Notes under the pieces: model-generated | The model's database searches: none | What the model was told of the DNA's origin: nothing | What the model saw: only the letters and a program-made list of their open reading frames with translations | Assembly (NCBI GenBank): GCA_012517935.1 | Contig: JAAYUA010000020.1 | Span: forward strand, 1 to 33,961 | Reading direction: 5' to 3' | DNA length: 33,961 bases | Origin: Acetobacter sp. | GTDB taxonomy: Bacteria; Pseudomonadota; Alphaproteobacteria; Acetobacterales; Acetobacteraceae | Shown: in pieces, positions 16,670 to 24,892 of the stretch | How the letters are laid out: each line of letters begins with the position of its first letter | Numbering within the stretch: position 1 is the first letter of the stretch | Program-made: the position numbers and the translations under genes

Positions 16670-16700
16670 AAAACCTGTTCAGAATTTCTGAACAGGTTTT
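16670..16700 (-). terminator. Intrinsic terminator after the gpmI-envC-ctpA operon
   Basis: A 13-bp perfect stem, AAAACCTGTTCAG and CTGAACAGGTTTT, around a 5-nt loop AATTT, lies 6 bp beyond the ctpA stop. On the minus strand it is followed by TTCC-rich sequence after a run of four T in the stem, and it has a T-run on the plus strand too, so it may work in both directions. Confidence 0.85.
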
Positions 16701-16705
16701 GTGGA

Positions 16706-18166
16706 TCAATGTACAGCAGCCGGAGTCTTTTTTTCCGCAGGTGCAGCCTTGACCGGCGGAAGCTCAGCGACAGGGTCCGGAGCAGCAACTCCGGCCATGC
16801 TACGAACCAGACGTAGGGCTTCCTGAAGCTGGAAGTCGGTCTTGGGTTTGTCATAAGAAAATTCAGGCCAGTTTTCGGGAGGCTGATCCGGAATGTTCTT
16901 GGCTAGTGGAGGGAGGTCCGTTCTGGCAGCGGCGTTGGTTTTGTTGCCACCCTTGTTGCTGATGTAGTGGGCAAGATCAGCTTCGCGGATGCTGAACCCT
17001 GGATCTTCCCGACTTTCCCTGACTTCGACATCAGGGGTGATACCCAGTCCCTGAATCGAACGGCCTGACGGGGTGTAATAGCGGGCTGTGGTCAGTCTGA
17101 CGGCGCCGTTGCCCGGAATCGGCATAACGGTCTGAACGGAGCCCTTGCCGAATGATTTCGTGCCGAGAATCACCGCGCGCTGATGATCCTGCAGGGCGCC
17201 GGAAACGATTTCAGCTGCGGAAGCTGTGCCACCATTGATCAGGACAACGATCGGCATGTTGCCTGTCATGTCATCCCCTTGCGCATCCCAGCGACGGCTG
17301 TCTTTGGGGTGTCGCGCGCGGGTGGAGACGATTTCTCCGCTTTTGATGAAGGCAGATGAAACATCCACAGCCTGATCCAGAAGACCGCCCGGATTGTTTC
17401 TCAGATCAAGAACCAGTCCGTCCAGCTTGCCGCCAGCTTCCTTGACCAGTTGAGCATAAGCCTTGCGGAGTTGCGCCGACGTTTCCTCGTCGAACTGCGA
17501 GATGCGGATATAGCCTGTCTTGCCGTAAAGCGCGGATTTCACCACTTCGATGTGGATGATTTCCCGCTTCATTTTCTTAATTAGGGGCTTGGGTTCTTTC
17601 TCTCTGATGATTGTCAGAGTGATTTCCGAACCGGGTTTGCCACGCATTTTTTCCACGGCATCATTCAGGGGAGAGCCGTCGATATTATGACCGTCGATGG
17701 CGACGATATAATCGCCCGGCTTGATGCCGGCTTTCCATGCCGGCGTTCCGTCAATTGGCGAAACGACGCGGATATGTCCCTGAAGTCCCTGAACTTCCAG
17801 ACCAAGCCCACCGAACTTGCCGGTCGTCTGGACCCGCATGTCGGCATATTGTTTTTCGGTCATGTAGGAACTGTGCGGATCAAGGCCGCTCAACATTCCG
17901 TTTAGGGCATTTGTGATCAGGTCGCGATCGGAAACAGGTTCGACATAATTGGCTCGGACGAGATCGAAGATGCTGCCAAAAAGTGTCAGTAATCTGTATG
18001 TTTCGGCGTGGCTGTCCTGAGGTGCTTCTGGAGTGGTGCTGCTGTCAGCGAAGGCTGGCGAAGCCAGAAATGCGGGAACCGCTTCATTCAGGTGCAGGAT
18101 TGCCGGACCTGTTGCGACGCCGATGAGCAGAATAGCGCCAGGCAGAAGGCCTTTGCGAAACTTCAT
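16706..18166 (-). CDS. ctpA: Carboxy-terminal processing protease (S41)
   Basis: A periplasmic serine protease of 486 residues from ATG 18166, which follows AGGAGA with 9 nt spacing; an in-frame start at 18214 would add 16 residues before the signal sequence and is disfavoured. Order: signal peptide/anchor (about 1-40), N-terminal region with DPHSSYMTEKQY, PDZ domain (GLGLEVQGLQG... GIKPGDYIVAIDG), then the S41 core. The catalytic pair is Ser in GTASAAEIVSGALQD and Lys in TKSFGKGSVQT. The C-terminal extension is Pro/Ala/Lys-rich. It usually works with the upstream EnvC-like activator in envelope remodelling. Confidence 0.95.
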   Translation of the reverse strand: MKFRKGLLPGAILLIGVATGPAILHLNEAVPAFLASPAFADSSTTPEAPQDSHAETYRLLTLFGSIFDLVRANYVEPVSDRDLITNALNGMLSGLDPHSSYMTEKQYADMRVQTTGKFGGLGLEVQGLQGHIRVVSPIDGTPAWKAGIKPGDYIVAIDGHNIDGSPLNDAVEKMRGKPGSEITLTIIREKEPKPLIKKMKREIIHIEVVKSALYGKTGYIRISQFDEETSAQLRKAYAQLVKEAGGKLDGLVLDLRNNPGGLLDQAVDVSSAFIKSGEIVSTRARHPKDSRRWDAQGDDMTGNMPIVVLINGGTASAAEIVSGALQDHQRAVILGTKSFGKGSVQTVMPIPGNGAVRLTTARYYTPSGRSIQGLGITPDVEVRESREDPGFSIREADLAHYISNKGGNKTNAAARTDLPPLAKNIPDQPPENWPEFSYDKPKTDFQLQEALRLVRSMAGVAAPDPVAELPPVKAAPAEKKTPAAVH

Positions 18167-18236
18167 GCGATACTGTCTCCTGAAACATCCATGCTGATGG
18201 ACGTCTTGTCCCATTTGTGTTCAACGCAAAACATTC

Positions 18237-18264
18237 CCGTTTCATTGGGCTCCAGATGAAACGG
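18237..18264 (-). terminator. Hairpin between envC and ctpA
   Basis: Nine-bp perfect arms CCGTTTCAT (18237-18245) and ATGAAACGG (18256-18264) around a 10-nt loop lie in the 185-bp envC-ctpA spacer. On the minus strand the stem is followed by GAATGTTTTGCG, so it is at best a weak terminator, or an mRNA processing/stability element within the operon. Apart from this and the ctpA ribosome site I see nothing else in the spacer. Confidence 0.4.
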
Positions 18265-18351
18265 AAGGGCCTTGCCCTGACTGAAAACGTTCTCCGACAT
18301 TCTCACAACATGCTCCCAAAGGCTATGGTGTCTCATGGCAACATGGCGGAA

Positions 18352-19689
18352 TTACAGTCGGGACGCCGGATTTATGGCGCGGGTACCATGACGCAACTGG
18401 ACCAGAAGCGTTCCGGGCTTTCCGGATGAAGGCATTGCGCCAACGCCCTCTCCTTTATGTATGTTTTGACCATCCTCGACTTCCAGATGCTCCAGTCCGG
18501 CCAGTACAAAACGATCATTCTCTCCACAATTCAGAATCAGCATGTGACCGAAGCTGCGGAAGGGACCCGCAAAATCGATATGACCACTACAGGGAGCACG
18601 GACCAAAGCACCGGATGGTGTTGAAAACGTCATGCCGGTTGCTGGGCCTGTTTCCGTCGGGCTGCCCCACGCGGTGATGATAGTTCCAGCGACCAGGCCT
18701 CCTGCTCCTTTTTTGCTTCCAGTGGAGGAGGCAATTGTGCTGCCGCTGGGGCTGCTGTCGTGATCGTGCTTCTGGTGGGCTTTACGGGCCGCGAGAAGAG
18801 CCTGCTGTTTTCTGAGTGCCGCTTTTTCGGCTTCCTTCTGAAGTGCAGCTAATGCCGCGGCTTCCTCTGCCATCAGCAGGGAAACCTCCTTGTCGACAGC
18901 CTCGGCTTTTGCTTGCGTTTGGAGAGATTGCTGGTCCCGGGTCCGGGCGAGGGCTTTGGAGTGTTGCCAGGCATCCCGGGCTGCTTTCATTTTCCGTGAA
19001 AGCTCGATTTTCTGGTCAGCCTGCTCGCTCTCCAGCTGTCTGGCTTCTTTCAGACGGTTGCCAAGGTCCTGATCAACAACGTCCAGTTCTGCCCGCCGTG
19101 CCTTCAGGCCTTCAGCATCATGTTCCAGAGTGCGAGCCAATCCACGAATAACCAGTAACGCGGTGATGGAGTCTTCGGAGGAAGACGGGCTGGCGATCAG
19201 GGATTCCGTTGGATGCATATCCAGCCGTCTGGCGACTGTGATCATTGGTGCGATGGCGGCGGCATCAAGCGCAAGATCCTGCCGGATTTCGGTCTGACGA
19301 TCACGCAGATCGTCAATGTCATCTCCTAGGCTGTCGAGTTTATTCTGGGTGTCTTCAAGCTGTTGGGCAGCATCGACTGAGGCAGAGGTGAGTGAAGCTG
19401 CCTGCACGGCATCGGCTTTCGCCTTCTGCTGTGCGGTTTCGGCGGCTTTCCGTGCTTCCGTCAGACGTTGATGGATCTGATCCTGTCGCTGCTTCAGCTC
19501 GTCTTCCCTCTTGCGGATGTTCATGAGTTTTGAACGGGCTGTATCGACGTGCGTGCTGACAGATTTATGTGTTGATGCCAGAGCCGGCCCCGGGGGCAAT
19601 GTTAGCAGGGACAAAGTGACCACAACGGCTCTGACGCAGGTCAGAGCCGGATCATTTGGGAAGCGTTTGATATCCCGCAGTTCCTTCAT
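18352..19689 (-). CDS. envC: Murein hydrolase activator EnvC-like protein
   Basis: A 445-residue exported protein. It has a signal peptide (about 1-40, ending near PALAS), a long coiled coil (about 50-285) rich in K/E/Q/A (KREDELKQRQDQIHQRL), a Ser/Gly linker, and a C-terminal LytM/M23 domain (about 325-445). The catalytic histidines and aspartate of active M23 peptidases are absent (TGMTFSTPSG replaces the H-x3-D motif), as in E. coli EnvC, so it should activate amidases rather than cut peptidoglycan. The start abuts the gpmI stop (no gap), so the two are coupled. Confidence 0.9.
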   Translation of the reverse strand: MKELRDIKRFPNDPALTCVRAVVVTLSLLTLPPGPALASTHKSVSTHVDTARSKLMNIRKREDELKQRQDQIHQRLTEARKAAETAQQKAKADAVQAASLTSASVDAAQQLEDTQNKLDSLGDDIDDLRDRQTEIRQDLALDAAAIAPMITVARRLDMHPTESLIASPSSSEDSITALLVIRGLARTLEHDAEGLKARRAELDVVDQDLGNRLKEARQLESEQADQKIELSRKMKAARDAWQHSKALARTRDQQSLQTQAKAEAVDKEVSLLMAEEAAALAALQKEAEKAALRKQQALLAARKAHQKHDHDSSPSGSTIASSTGSKKGAGGLVAGTIITAWGSPTETGPATGMTFSTPSGALVRAPCSGHIDFAGPFRSFGHMLILNCGENDRFVLAGLEHLEVEDGQNIHKGEGVGAMPSSGKPGTLLVQLRHGTRAINPASRL

Positions 19690-21273
19690 TCAGTCCGCGT
19701 GATTGATCAGGGAGCGTCCAGTCATTGCGGTGGGCTGCGGGATGGACAGAAGATCGAGCATGGTCGGTGCCAGATCGGCAAGACGCCCTTCATGGACGCT
19801 GACTTCCGGCACGCCTGCGAGGATGAACGGCACACGGTTCAGGGTATGCGCTGTGTGAGGACCACCTGTGGTGTCATCGCGCATGGTCTCGCAATTTCCG
19901 TGATCAGCCGTGACCAGCAAGGCTCCCCCCTGACGGCGGATAGCCGCGACGATATGCCCCAGCCCGGTATCAACCGCCTCGACCGCCTTGATGGCAGCTT
20001 CCAGAACACCGGTGTGACCGACCATGTCCGGGTTGGCAAAATTGAGAACGATCATGTCGTATTTCCCGCTGTCGATGGCGTTGACGGCCTTTTCAGTCAG
20101 TTCGGGGGCGGACATTTCCGGCTGAAGATCATAAGTGGCAACTTTGGGAGAAGGAACGAGAATCCGGTCCTCACCTTCGAACTGCTCCTCCCGGCCACCA
20201 TTCAAGAAATAGGTGACGTGTGGATATTTTTCCGTCTCTGCCATGCGAAGCTGACGACGTCCGGCCGCAGCGACGACTTCTCCCAGCAGCAGGCTCAGAT
20301 CCTGAGGTGCAAACAGGACCGTCATGAAACCGGCAAGATGATTACTGTAACGGGTCATGGCGACGGCACCGGCGAATTCGACGGTTTTCTTGCGCGCAAA
20401 ACCATTGAAAGCGGGGTCCAGCAGCGCATCAAGCAATTGACGGATTCGATCAGCGCGGAAGTTGAAGGACAGGATGCCGTCCCCATCCTTCATGCCCGCA
20501 TAAGCGCCGATAACGGTTGGTTCGACGAATTCGTCTGACTTTCCTGAAGCATATGTGGCGCGCAGGACGTCGGCGGGATTGGTGGTGGAGGGGCCTTCGG
20601 CATTGGTCAGAAGGTCATAGACGCGCGAAACCCGCTCCCAGCGATTGTCCCGATCCATTGCGAAATAACGTCCGGATATCGTTGCCGGGATGACACCTGC
20701 GGGCAGCTTGGTCATGAGTTCGGCCAGATAATCAATGCCGGATTCAGGGGGGGTGTCACGACCATCGGTGAAGATGTGGAGTGCCACGGGAATGCCAGCA
20801 TCTGACACGATACGGGCCAGAGCGATGGCATGATCCTGATGGGAATGTACGCCGCCGGGAGAGATCAGCCCCATGAGATGACAGGTGCCGCCGGATGCTT
20901 TCAGCGTCTTGATGAAATTCTGGAGGTGCAGGTTTTCAGCCAGGCTGCCGTCCCTGATGGCCGTGCCAATTCTCTGGAGTTCCTGCATGACGACACGGCC
21001 TGCACCGATATTGAGGTGTCCGACTTCGGAATTGCCCATCTGGCCTTCCGGAAGGCCGACATCGGGGCCGCTGGTGTCGAGGAAACTGTGAGGTTCAGTG
21101 TTCCACAGAGAATCGAATGTTGGTGTGCGCGCCAGATGAACGGCGTTATCGGCACTTTCCTCCCGCCATCCGAATCCATCGAGAATGACCAGCATAACGG
21201 GACGATGATTGCTGGGGGCGGGTGAGGGCATGGGCTGAAAATCCGTCGGTTTCTGTTGTTCTTGTCGCTGCAA
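19690..21273 (-). CDS. gpmI: 2,3-bisphosphoglycerate-independent phosphoglycerate mutase
   Basis: A 527-residue dimetal enzyme of the alkaline phosphatase superfamily that interconverts 3- and 2-phosphoglycerate. Motifs: MLVILDGFGWREE (metal Asp), GQMGNSEVGHLNIGAGR with the phosphoserine nucleophile, FTDGRDTPP, YFAMDRDNRWERV, NFANPDMVGHTG and VTADHGNCE (metal ligands). The start is either TTG 21273, which follows AGGA with 8 nt spacing, or ATG 21231 without a ribosome site; the former is given. It is the first gene of gpmI-envC-ctpA and is divergent from msrB. Confidence 0.95.
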   Translation of the reverse strand: MQRQEQQKPTDFQPMPSPAPSNHRPVMLVILDGFGWREESADNAVHLARTPTFDSLWNTEPHSFLDTSGPDVGLPEGQMGNSEVGHLNIGAGRVVMQELQRIGTAIRDGSLAENLHLQNFIKTLKASGGTCHLMGLISPGGVHSHQDHAIALARIVSDAGIPVALHIFTDGRDTPPESGIDYLAELMTKLPAGVIPATISGRYFAMDRDNRWERVSRVYDLLTNAEGPSTTNPADVLRATYASGKSDEFVEPTVIGAYAGMKDGDGILSFNFRADRIRQLLDALLDPAFNGFARKKTVEFAGAVAMTRYSNHLAGFMTVLFAPQDLSLLLGEVVAAAGRRQLRMAETEKYPHVTYFLNGGREEQFEGEDRILVPSPKVATYDLQPEMSAPELTEKAVNAIDSGKYDMIVLNFANPDMVGHTGVLEAAIKAVEAVDTGLGHIVAAIRRQGGALLVTADHGNCETMRDDTTGGPHTAHTLNRVPFILAGVPEVSVHEGRLADLAPTMLDLLSIPQPTAMTGRSLINHAD

Positions 21274-21483
21274 TCATGCCGTCCTGACGTCATTGCCTCA
21301 AGTCGCTTTTCCGATATGGGAAAGACTTGCTTGATGATGCTTCGTTCTGGCGTGCTGTATGATCGAACATGCGGTATTTCGCGTGCGATCCGTATATACT
21401 CGCCAGTGCGACATGACCTGAACAGTTTTTGAGTTTCTGTCTCTCGGGTCTTGCATGGACATACATCCCGAAGGATTTTCCTC

Positions 21484-21879
21484 GTGAAGCATGAATCGTC
21501 ATCTGTCTGTGGTGTGCTGACACCTGAACAAATCCGAGTGTTGAGAGAGCGGGGAACAGAGCGGCCTGGCTCAAGCGATCTGAATTATGAAAAAAGATCT
21601 GGCATTTATCGGTGTGCCGGCTGTGGACATCCGCTTTTTTCTTCAGACAGCAAATATGATAGCGGGAGTGGATGGCCATCTTTTCATGCTGCCTTGCAAA
21701 ATGCGGTAGAGACGCATGTTGATCAAAGCCACGGGATGCTTCGCACGGAAGTGTGCTGTGCCAGTTGTCATGGTCATTTGGGGCATCTCTTTCCTGATGG
21801 CCCTCCTCCATCCGGCCTTCGCTACTGCATGAACGGAATTGTTCTCGATTTTCGTGCCGGAGAAAGCATTTCGGATTGA
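21484..21879 (+). CDS. msrB: Peptide methionine-(R)-S-oxide reductase
   Basis: A 131-residue MsrB that reduces the R-sulfoxide of methionine in proteins. Zinc is held by CAGCG and CCASC pairs; the catalytic Cys is in LRYCMNGIVLDF, equivalent to the RYCxNS motif, but with Gly in place of the usual Ser after Asn. GSGWPSF is present. The GTG at 21484 is chosen because AAGGA lies 8 nt upstream; a TTG at 21451 would add 11 residues. No msrA is adjacent. Confidence 0.94.
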   Translation: MKHESSSVCGVLTPEQIRVLRERGTERPGSSDLNYEKRSGIYRCAGCGHPLFSSDSKYDSGSGWPSFHAALQNAVETHVDQSHGMLRTEVCCASCHGHLGHLFPDGPPPSGLRYCMNGIVLDFRAGESISD

Positions 21880-21930
21880 AGCGGCGTTGTCAGTGGCACT
21901 CTACACAGGCAAAATAGGGGGATGTCCGAT

Positions 21931-22569
21931 ATGACCAACTTAGACAACGTGATTGTCGTTAATCATCCGCTGGTGCGTCACAAACTGACGCGAATGCGGG
22001 AAGCCTCCGTTTCCACTGCCGGCTTTCGTCGCCTGGCCAGAGAGTTAAGCTTGTTGCTGGCTTATGAAGCCACCCGTGATCTGAAGCTGGAAGACGTCGA
22101 GATCGAGACGCCGCTTGAGAAAACAACGGGGCAGCGGCTGTCAGGCAAGAAGCTCTGCTTTGTTTCCATCCTGCGCGCAGGAAATGGTATTCTTGACGGC
22201 ATGCTGGATCTCGTGCCGTCCGCCAGGGTCGGGCATATTGGCCTCTTCCGTGATCCAGAGACGCTGCGTCCTGTCGAATATTATATGAAACTGCCGGACG
22301 ATATTGGAAGCCGTGACTGCATTGTCGTGGATCCGATGCTGGCAACCGGTCATAGTGCTGCGGCTGCGATTCAAAGCCTGAAAAATGCCGGCGCTGCGAA
22401 TATTGTGTTCGTTTGTCTTCTTGCCGCTCCAGAAGGCGTGGCTTGTCTGACGCAGGCACATCCGGATGTGAAGATCATCACGGGATCAATCGATCGGGAA
22501 CTTGACGATCATGGCTATATCCGTCCCGGCTTAGGGGATGCGGGCGACAGGCTGTTTGGCACCAAATAG
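21931..22569 (+). CDS. upp: Uracil phosphoribosyltransferase
   Basis: A pyrimidine salvage enzyme (212 residues) making UMP from uracil and PRPP. The PRPP loop is [14 protein letters not shown] (about 130-145), with [13 protein letters not shown] and the C-terminal uracil hood [19 protein letters not shown]. The start ATG 21931 sits about 9 nt after a GGGGG run; the ATG at 21922 abuts that run and seems less usable, though it would only add MSD. It converges on flaF, with 19 bp between the stops. Confidence 0.95.
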   Translation: MTNLDNVIVVNHPLVRHKLTRMREASVSTAGFRRLARELSLLLAYEATRDLKLEDVEIETPLEKTTGQRLSGKKLCFVSILRAGNGILDGMLDLVPSARVGHIGLFRDPETLRPVEYYMKLPDDIGSRDCIVVDPMLATGHSAAAAIQSLKNAGAANIVFVCLLAAPEGVACLTQAHPDVKIITGSIDRELDDHGYIRPGLGDAGDRLFGTK

Positions 22570-22588
22570 TGCATTTCCATTTCAGGAA

Positions 22589-22981
22589 TCAGGCTGCGGA
22601 AACCTTGTTTCCCGCCTGTTCCTGAGTGGCGCAAGAGGTTGGCGATGTTCGCAGGCCATCCAGAATATTCTGGTTAACTTCGACCAGCGGTTTGAGGCTG
22701 ATATTTTTCAGCATGGCGCGGATACTGTATCGCGATGACCAATCAGCAAGCCGAAACAGATTTTCTCGGAAACTGACCGGTAAATCATTATTTTCAATGC
22801 TTATTTCACGTAAAACGGCTGACCAGAGCTTCTGGTTCATGTTGAGTGCGTGAAGACGTGATTTGTGATCTTTTGCAGCTTTCAGCAGCATAATGACTTG
22901 GCCGAAAGCCATTGTTTCCACCTGACGTGGGGGGATACTTCTTGCTGTACTCTGATTGTAAGCGTTGATGCCGTAACTCAT
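22589..22981 (-). CDS. flaF: Flagellar biosynthesis regulator FlaF
   Basis: A 130-residue FlaF, recognised from YGINAYNQSTARSIPPRQVE at the start and the helical KLWSAVLREISIENNDLP and FRENLFRLADWS segments. In Caulobacter FlaF is required for flagellin secretion/translation and counteracts FlbT; the same role is likely. The ATG at 22981 has AGGAG 6 nt upstream. It is the last gene of flbT-flagellin-flaF, separated from flagellin by a 50-bp spacer containing a strong hairpin. Confidence 0.92.
   Translation of the reverse strand: MSYGINAYNQSTARSIPPRQVETMAFGQVIMLLKAAKDHKSRLHALNMNQKLWSAVLREISIENNDLPVSFRENLFRLADWSSRYSIRAMLKNISLKPLVEVNQNILDGLRTSPTSCATQEQAGNKVSAA
22590..22618 (+). terminator. Possible upp terminator hairpin overlapping the flaF 3' end
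   Basis: CAGGC (22590-22594) and GGAAA (22598-22602) pair with TTTCC (22608-22612) and GCCTG (22614-22618) around a 5-nt loop, with a small internal bulge. It lies 20 bp after the upp stop and covers the last flaF codons. There is no T-run on the plus strand, so the call is weak. Confidence 0.35.
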
Positions 22982-23000
22982 TGAGGCTCCTGAAGATGAA

Positions 23001-23023
23001 GAGGGCGGTTATTCACCGCCCTC
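23001..23023 (-). other. Hairpin between flagellin and flaF
   Basis: Perfect 8-bp arms GAGGGCGG and CCGCCCTC around a 7-nt loop lie 8 bp after the flagellin stop. The same nonamer CTTCAGGAG (minus strand) occurs immediately before the stem and again as the flaF ribosome site. There is no T-run, so this is more likely a 3' stabiliser or a partial terminator that makes flagellin mRNA exceed flaF mRNA (inference). Confidence 0.5.
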
Positions 23024-23031
23024 CTGAAGTC

Positions 23032-24267
23032 TTATCGGAACAGGGACAGAATGTTCTGAGAAGACGATTTCGCAACAGTCAGTGCTGAAATTGCCAACTG
23101 CTGCTTCGTCTGAAGAGAGGTCAGCTTCGCGCTTTCAGCTGCCATGTCGGCATCCGTCAGGGCGCCAACGCCAGACGTCAGGGCATCGCTCAGGTTGGAG
23201 CTGTATGTCTGAAGACCGGAAATCTGGTTGGTATAGCTGCCCAGATTCTGAGCAATGGAAGACATCTTGTCGATCGCGCTCTGAATGCTCGAGACGTAAT
23301 CTTTTGATGTCGATGCGCTGGCTGTGGCGTTCCAGTCAGTTGTATCTGACGCCGTAAATGCTGTCAGGCTTTGTCCGGTGATTTTCAGTGCGCCTGTGCT
23401 CGTATCAATGGATGCTGAGTAACCATTGTCGTTCAGTGCCTTGGCAAGAGCACCGATACCGGAAGCTGTTGAAGAAGAGGCAGTATTGACGATGACCGAA
23501 ACAACCTTGTTGGTTGCTGTTGGTATGCTTGTCGCTGCTGTCGTGCCATCAGTGATTTCAAAAGTTGTGGTCGTTCCATCACCGTTGGTGAGAGTGAATT
23601 TATTGCCTGCGCTGAACGCAGCAGCAGCGGTAACGTCACCGGTGAGGGCAAGGCTGGCTGTCTGGCCATCGGAGATCACTGTCTGATCTGTGGAGGTTGC
23701 TGTCTCGGCGCTGAATCCGGTTCCGGTCAGATTCAGGAAGCTCGAAAGCGTTGAATCCCCGCTGGAACCAAGAGCATTGGCAATCGAGATGACGCCGCCA
23801 TTGAGGCTCTGCACAATGTTTGCCGAAGTTGTGCTCGCACCGACGGCATCGGTCAGGCTGGTCAGAAGATTGACACCGTTGAATGTGGCATTACGGGCAT
23901 AGGAATTGACGGCATTGATGGCGTTCGCCACTTCCGTTTTCATTGTGGCCGTGTCGATGCCGGTCTGTCCCGCAGTGGTCACGGTGTTCTGCAGTGTCTG
24001 CAGCGTGGAAATGATGCTGGAAACTGCTGCCGTGGATGTCGAGACAATCTGGGCTCCCATGGAGAGGGAATCCTGCACCGCGGACAGACCTTGAATGTTG
24101 CCATTCATGGCGGCGGTGATGGAATAGATTGCCGGGCTGTCTGAAGCGTTGGAAACCTTCAGGCCGGTTGAAATCTCGTTCTGGGTGCGGTCGAGTTCAG
24201 CAGAGGTTGCGTTCAGGCTCTGAAGTGCAACCATCGCGCCATTATTGGTATTGATTGAAAGTGTCAT
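23032..24267 (-). CDS. Flagellin
   Basis: A 411-residue flagellin. The N-terminal D0/D1 helices (about 1-140: SINTNNGAMVALQSLNATSAEL, QNEISTGLKVSNASDSPA) and C-terminal helices (about 330-411, ending QNILSLFR) are conserved. The middle (about 165-320) is Ser/Thr/Ala-rich, with a beta-type surface domain that varies between species. There is no signal peptide, as expected for export by the flagellar type III system. GGAGA lies 8 nt before the ATG. flbT is upstream and flaF downstream, the alphaproteobacterial flagellin control set. Confidence 0.95.
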   Translation of the reverse strand: MTLSINTNNGAMVALQSLNATSAELDRTQNEISTGLKVSNASDSPAIYSITAAMNGNIQGLSAVQDSLSMGAQIVSTSTAAVSSIISTLQTLQNTVTTAGQTGIDTATMKTEVANAINAVNSYARNATFNGVNLLTSLTDAVGASTTSANIVQSLNGGVISIANALGSSGDSTLSSFLNLTGTGFSAETATSTDQTVISDGQTASLALTGDVTAAAAFSAGNKFTLTNGDGTTTTFEITDGTTAATSIPTATNKVVSVIVNTASSSTASGIGALAKALNDNGYSASIDTSTGALKITGQSLTAFTASDTTDWNATASASTSKDYVSSIQSAIDKMSSIAQNLGSYTNQISGLQTYSSNLSDALTSGVGALTDADMAAESAKLTSLQTKQQLAISALTVAKSSSQNILSLFR

Positions 24268-24329
24268 TGGCTTTTCTCCGAATCACAGGCCCGGATTTTT
24301 TCCGGTCATCGAAGAAAACACGAGATTGT

Positions 24330-24344
24330 TTAAGCGCACGTTAA
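24330..24344 (-). promoter_or_regulatory. CtrA-like site upstream of flagellin
   Basis: TTAA-N7-TTAA (TTAACGTGCGCTTAA on the minus strand) overlaps the flbT stop codon about 63 bp before the flagellin start. It matches the CtrA consensus TTAA-N7-TTAAC except the final base (A instead of C). CtrA control of motility is established in related bacteria; occupancy here is inferred. Confidence 0.4.
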
Positions 24345-24743
24345 GCCGGATGCTGAACTTATGACGGCGTCCTCATGTCTTATGACGCGCAAGGCATAGC
24401 GAAGAGCTGTATAATAATCTTTTTCACAGGCGGCGTCATAGGCTGACTTCAAAAGAGCTTTTGCAGCTTCCGATGTTGTTTCCCTTGAAAACGCATTTAT
24501 GAAATATATGGCTTCTTCCATCGCTTTTTCTCTTTCTTCTTCGGTTCCGACATAGGCTGTCTGGAGCGCGTAATAGATATGCCGGGCGGGGGTTGTTGCC
24601 GCTTCTGGTGGCATGATCTGTTTGCCGAAGAGAAATTGCGTCCTGTTGAGAAGACGGATCTGCGCGGATGTCAGAAAATGAATCGCGGCGCCATTGATGA
24701 TCATTCGGTCATTCTGGTCGAGACGGATATCGAGGCCAGCCAT
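24330..24743 (-). CDS. flbT: Flagellin mRNA regulator FlbT
   Basis: A 137-residue FlbT, recognised from LDQNDRMIINGAAI near the start, LLNRTQFLFGKQIMPPEAATTPARHIYYALQ in the middle and CEKDYYTALRYALRVIRHE near the end. In Caulobacter FlbT binds the flagellin mRNA leader and promotes its decay until the hook is complete. The ATG has AAGG 6 nt upstream. It sits directly upstream of its presumed target, flagellin, and is the first gene of the cluster. Confidence 0.93.
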   Translation of the reverse strand: MAGLDIRLDQNDRMIINGAAIHFLTSAQIRLLNRTQFLFGKQIMPPEAATTPARHIYYALQTAYVGTEEEREKAMEEAIYFINAFSRETTSEAAKALLKSAYDAACEKDYYTALRYALRVIRHEDAVISSASGLTCA

Positions 24744-24853
24744 TTTCTGCCTTTCAGTCTGCGTTTTCGCTGAAAGGATGTATCGTCCGACTTGGTAAAC
24801 TGGCAGTTAATATTTGACTTAAAAGATTTTAAATACATAAATTGTTTGAAAAT

Positions 24854-24886
24854 ATTCGCACAGAAAAAGATCTTTCCTGTGCGAAT
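24854..24886 (-). terminator. Intrinsic terminator after ilvA
   Basis: Ten-bp perfect arms ATTCGCACAG (24854-24863) and CTGTGCGAAT (24877-24886) lie 6 bp beyond the ilvA stop, with an inner AAAGATCTTT palindrome in the loop and ATTTTC following on the minus strand. The 149-bp spacer up to flbT holds this terminator and an AT-rich stretch that probably contains the flbT promoter. Confidence 0.8.
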
Positions 24887-24892
24887 TTTCTG

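Noticed and set aside
24807-24832. Three TTAA boxes upstream of flbT resembling CtrA sites
   Set aside because: Spacings are N8 and N6 instead of N7, in a very AT-rich stretch, so the match is not convincing.
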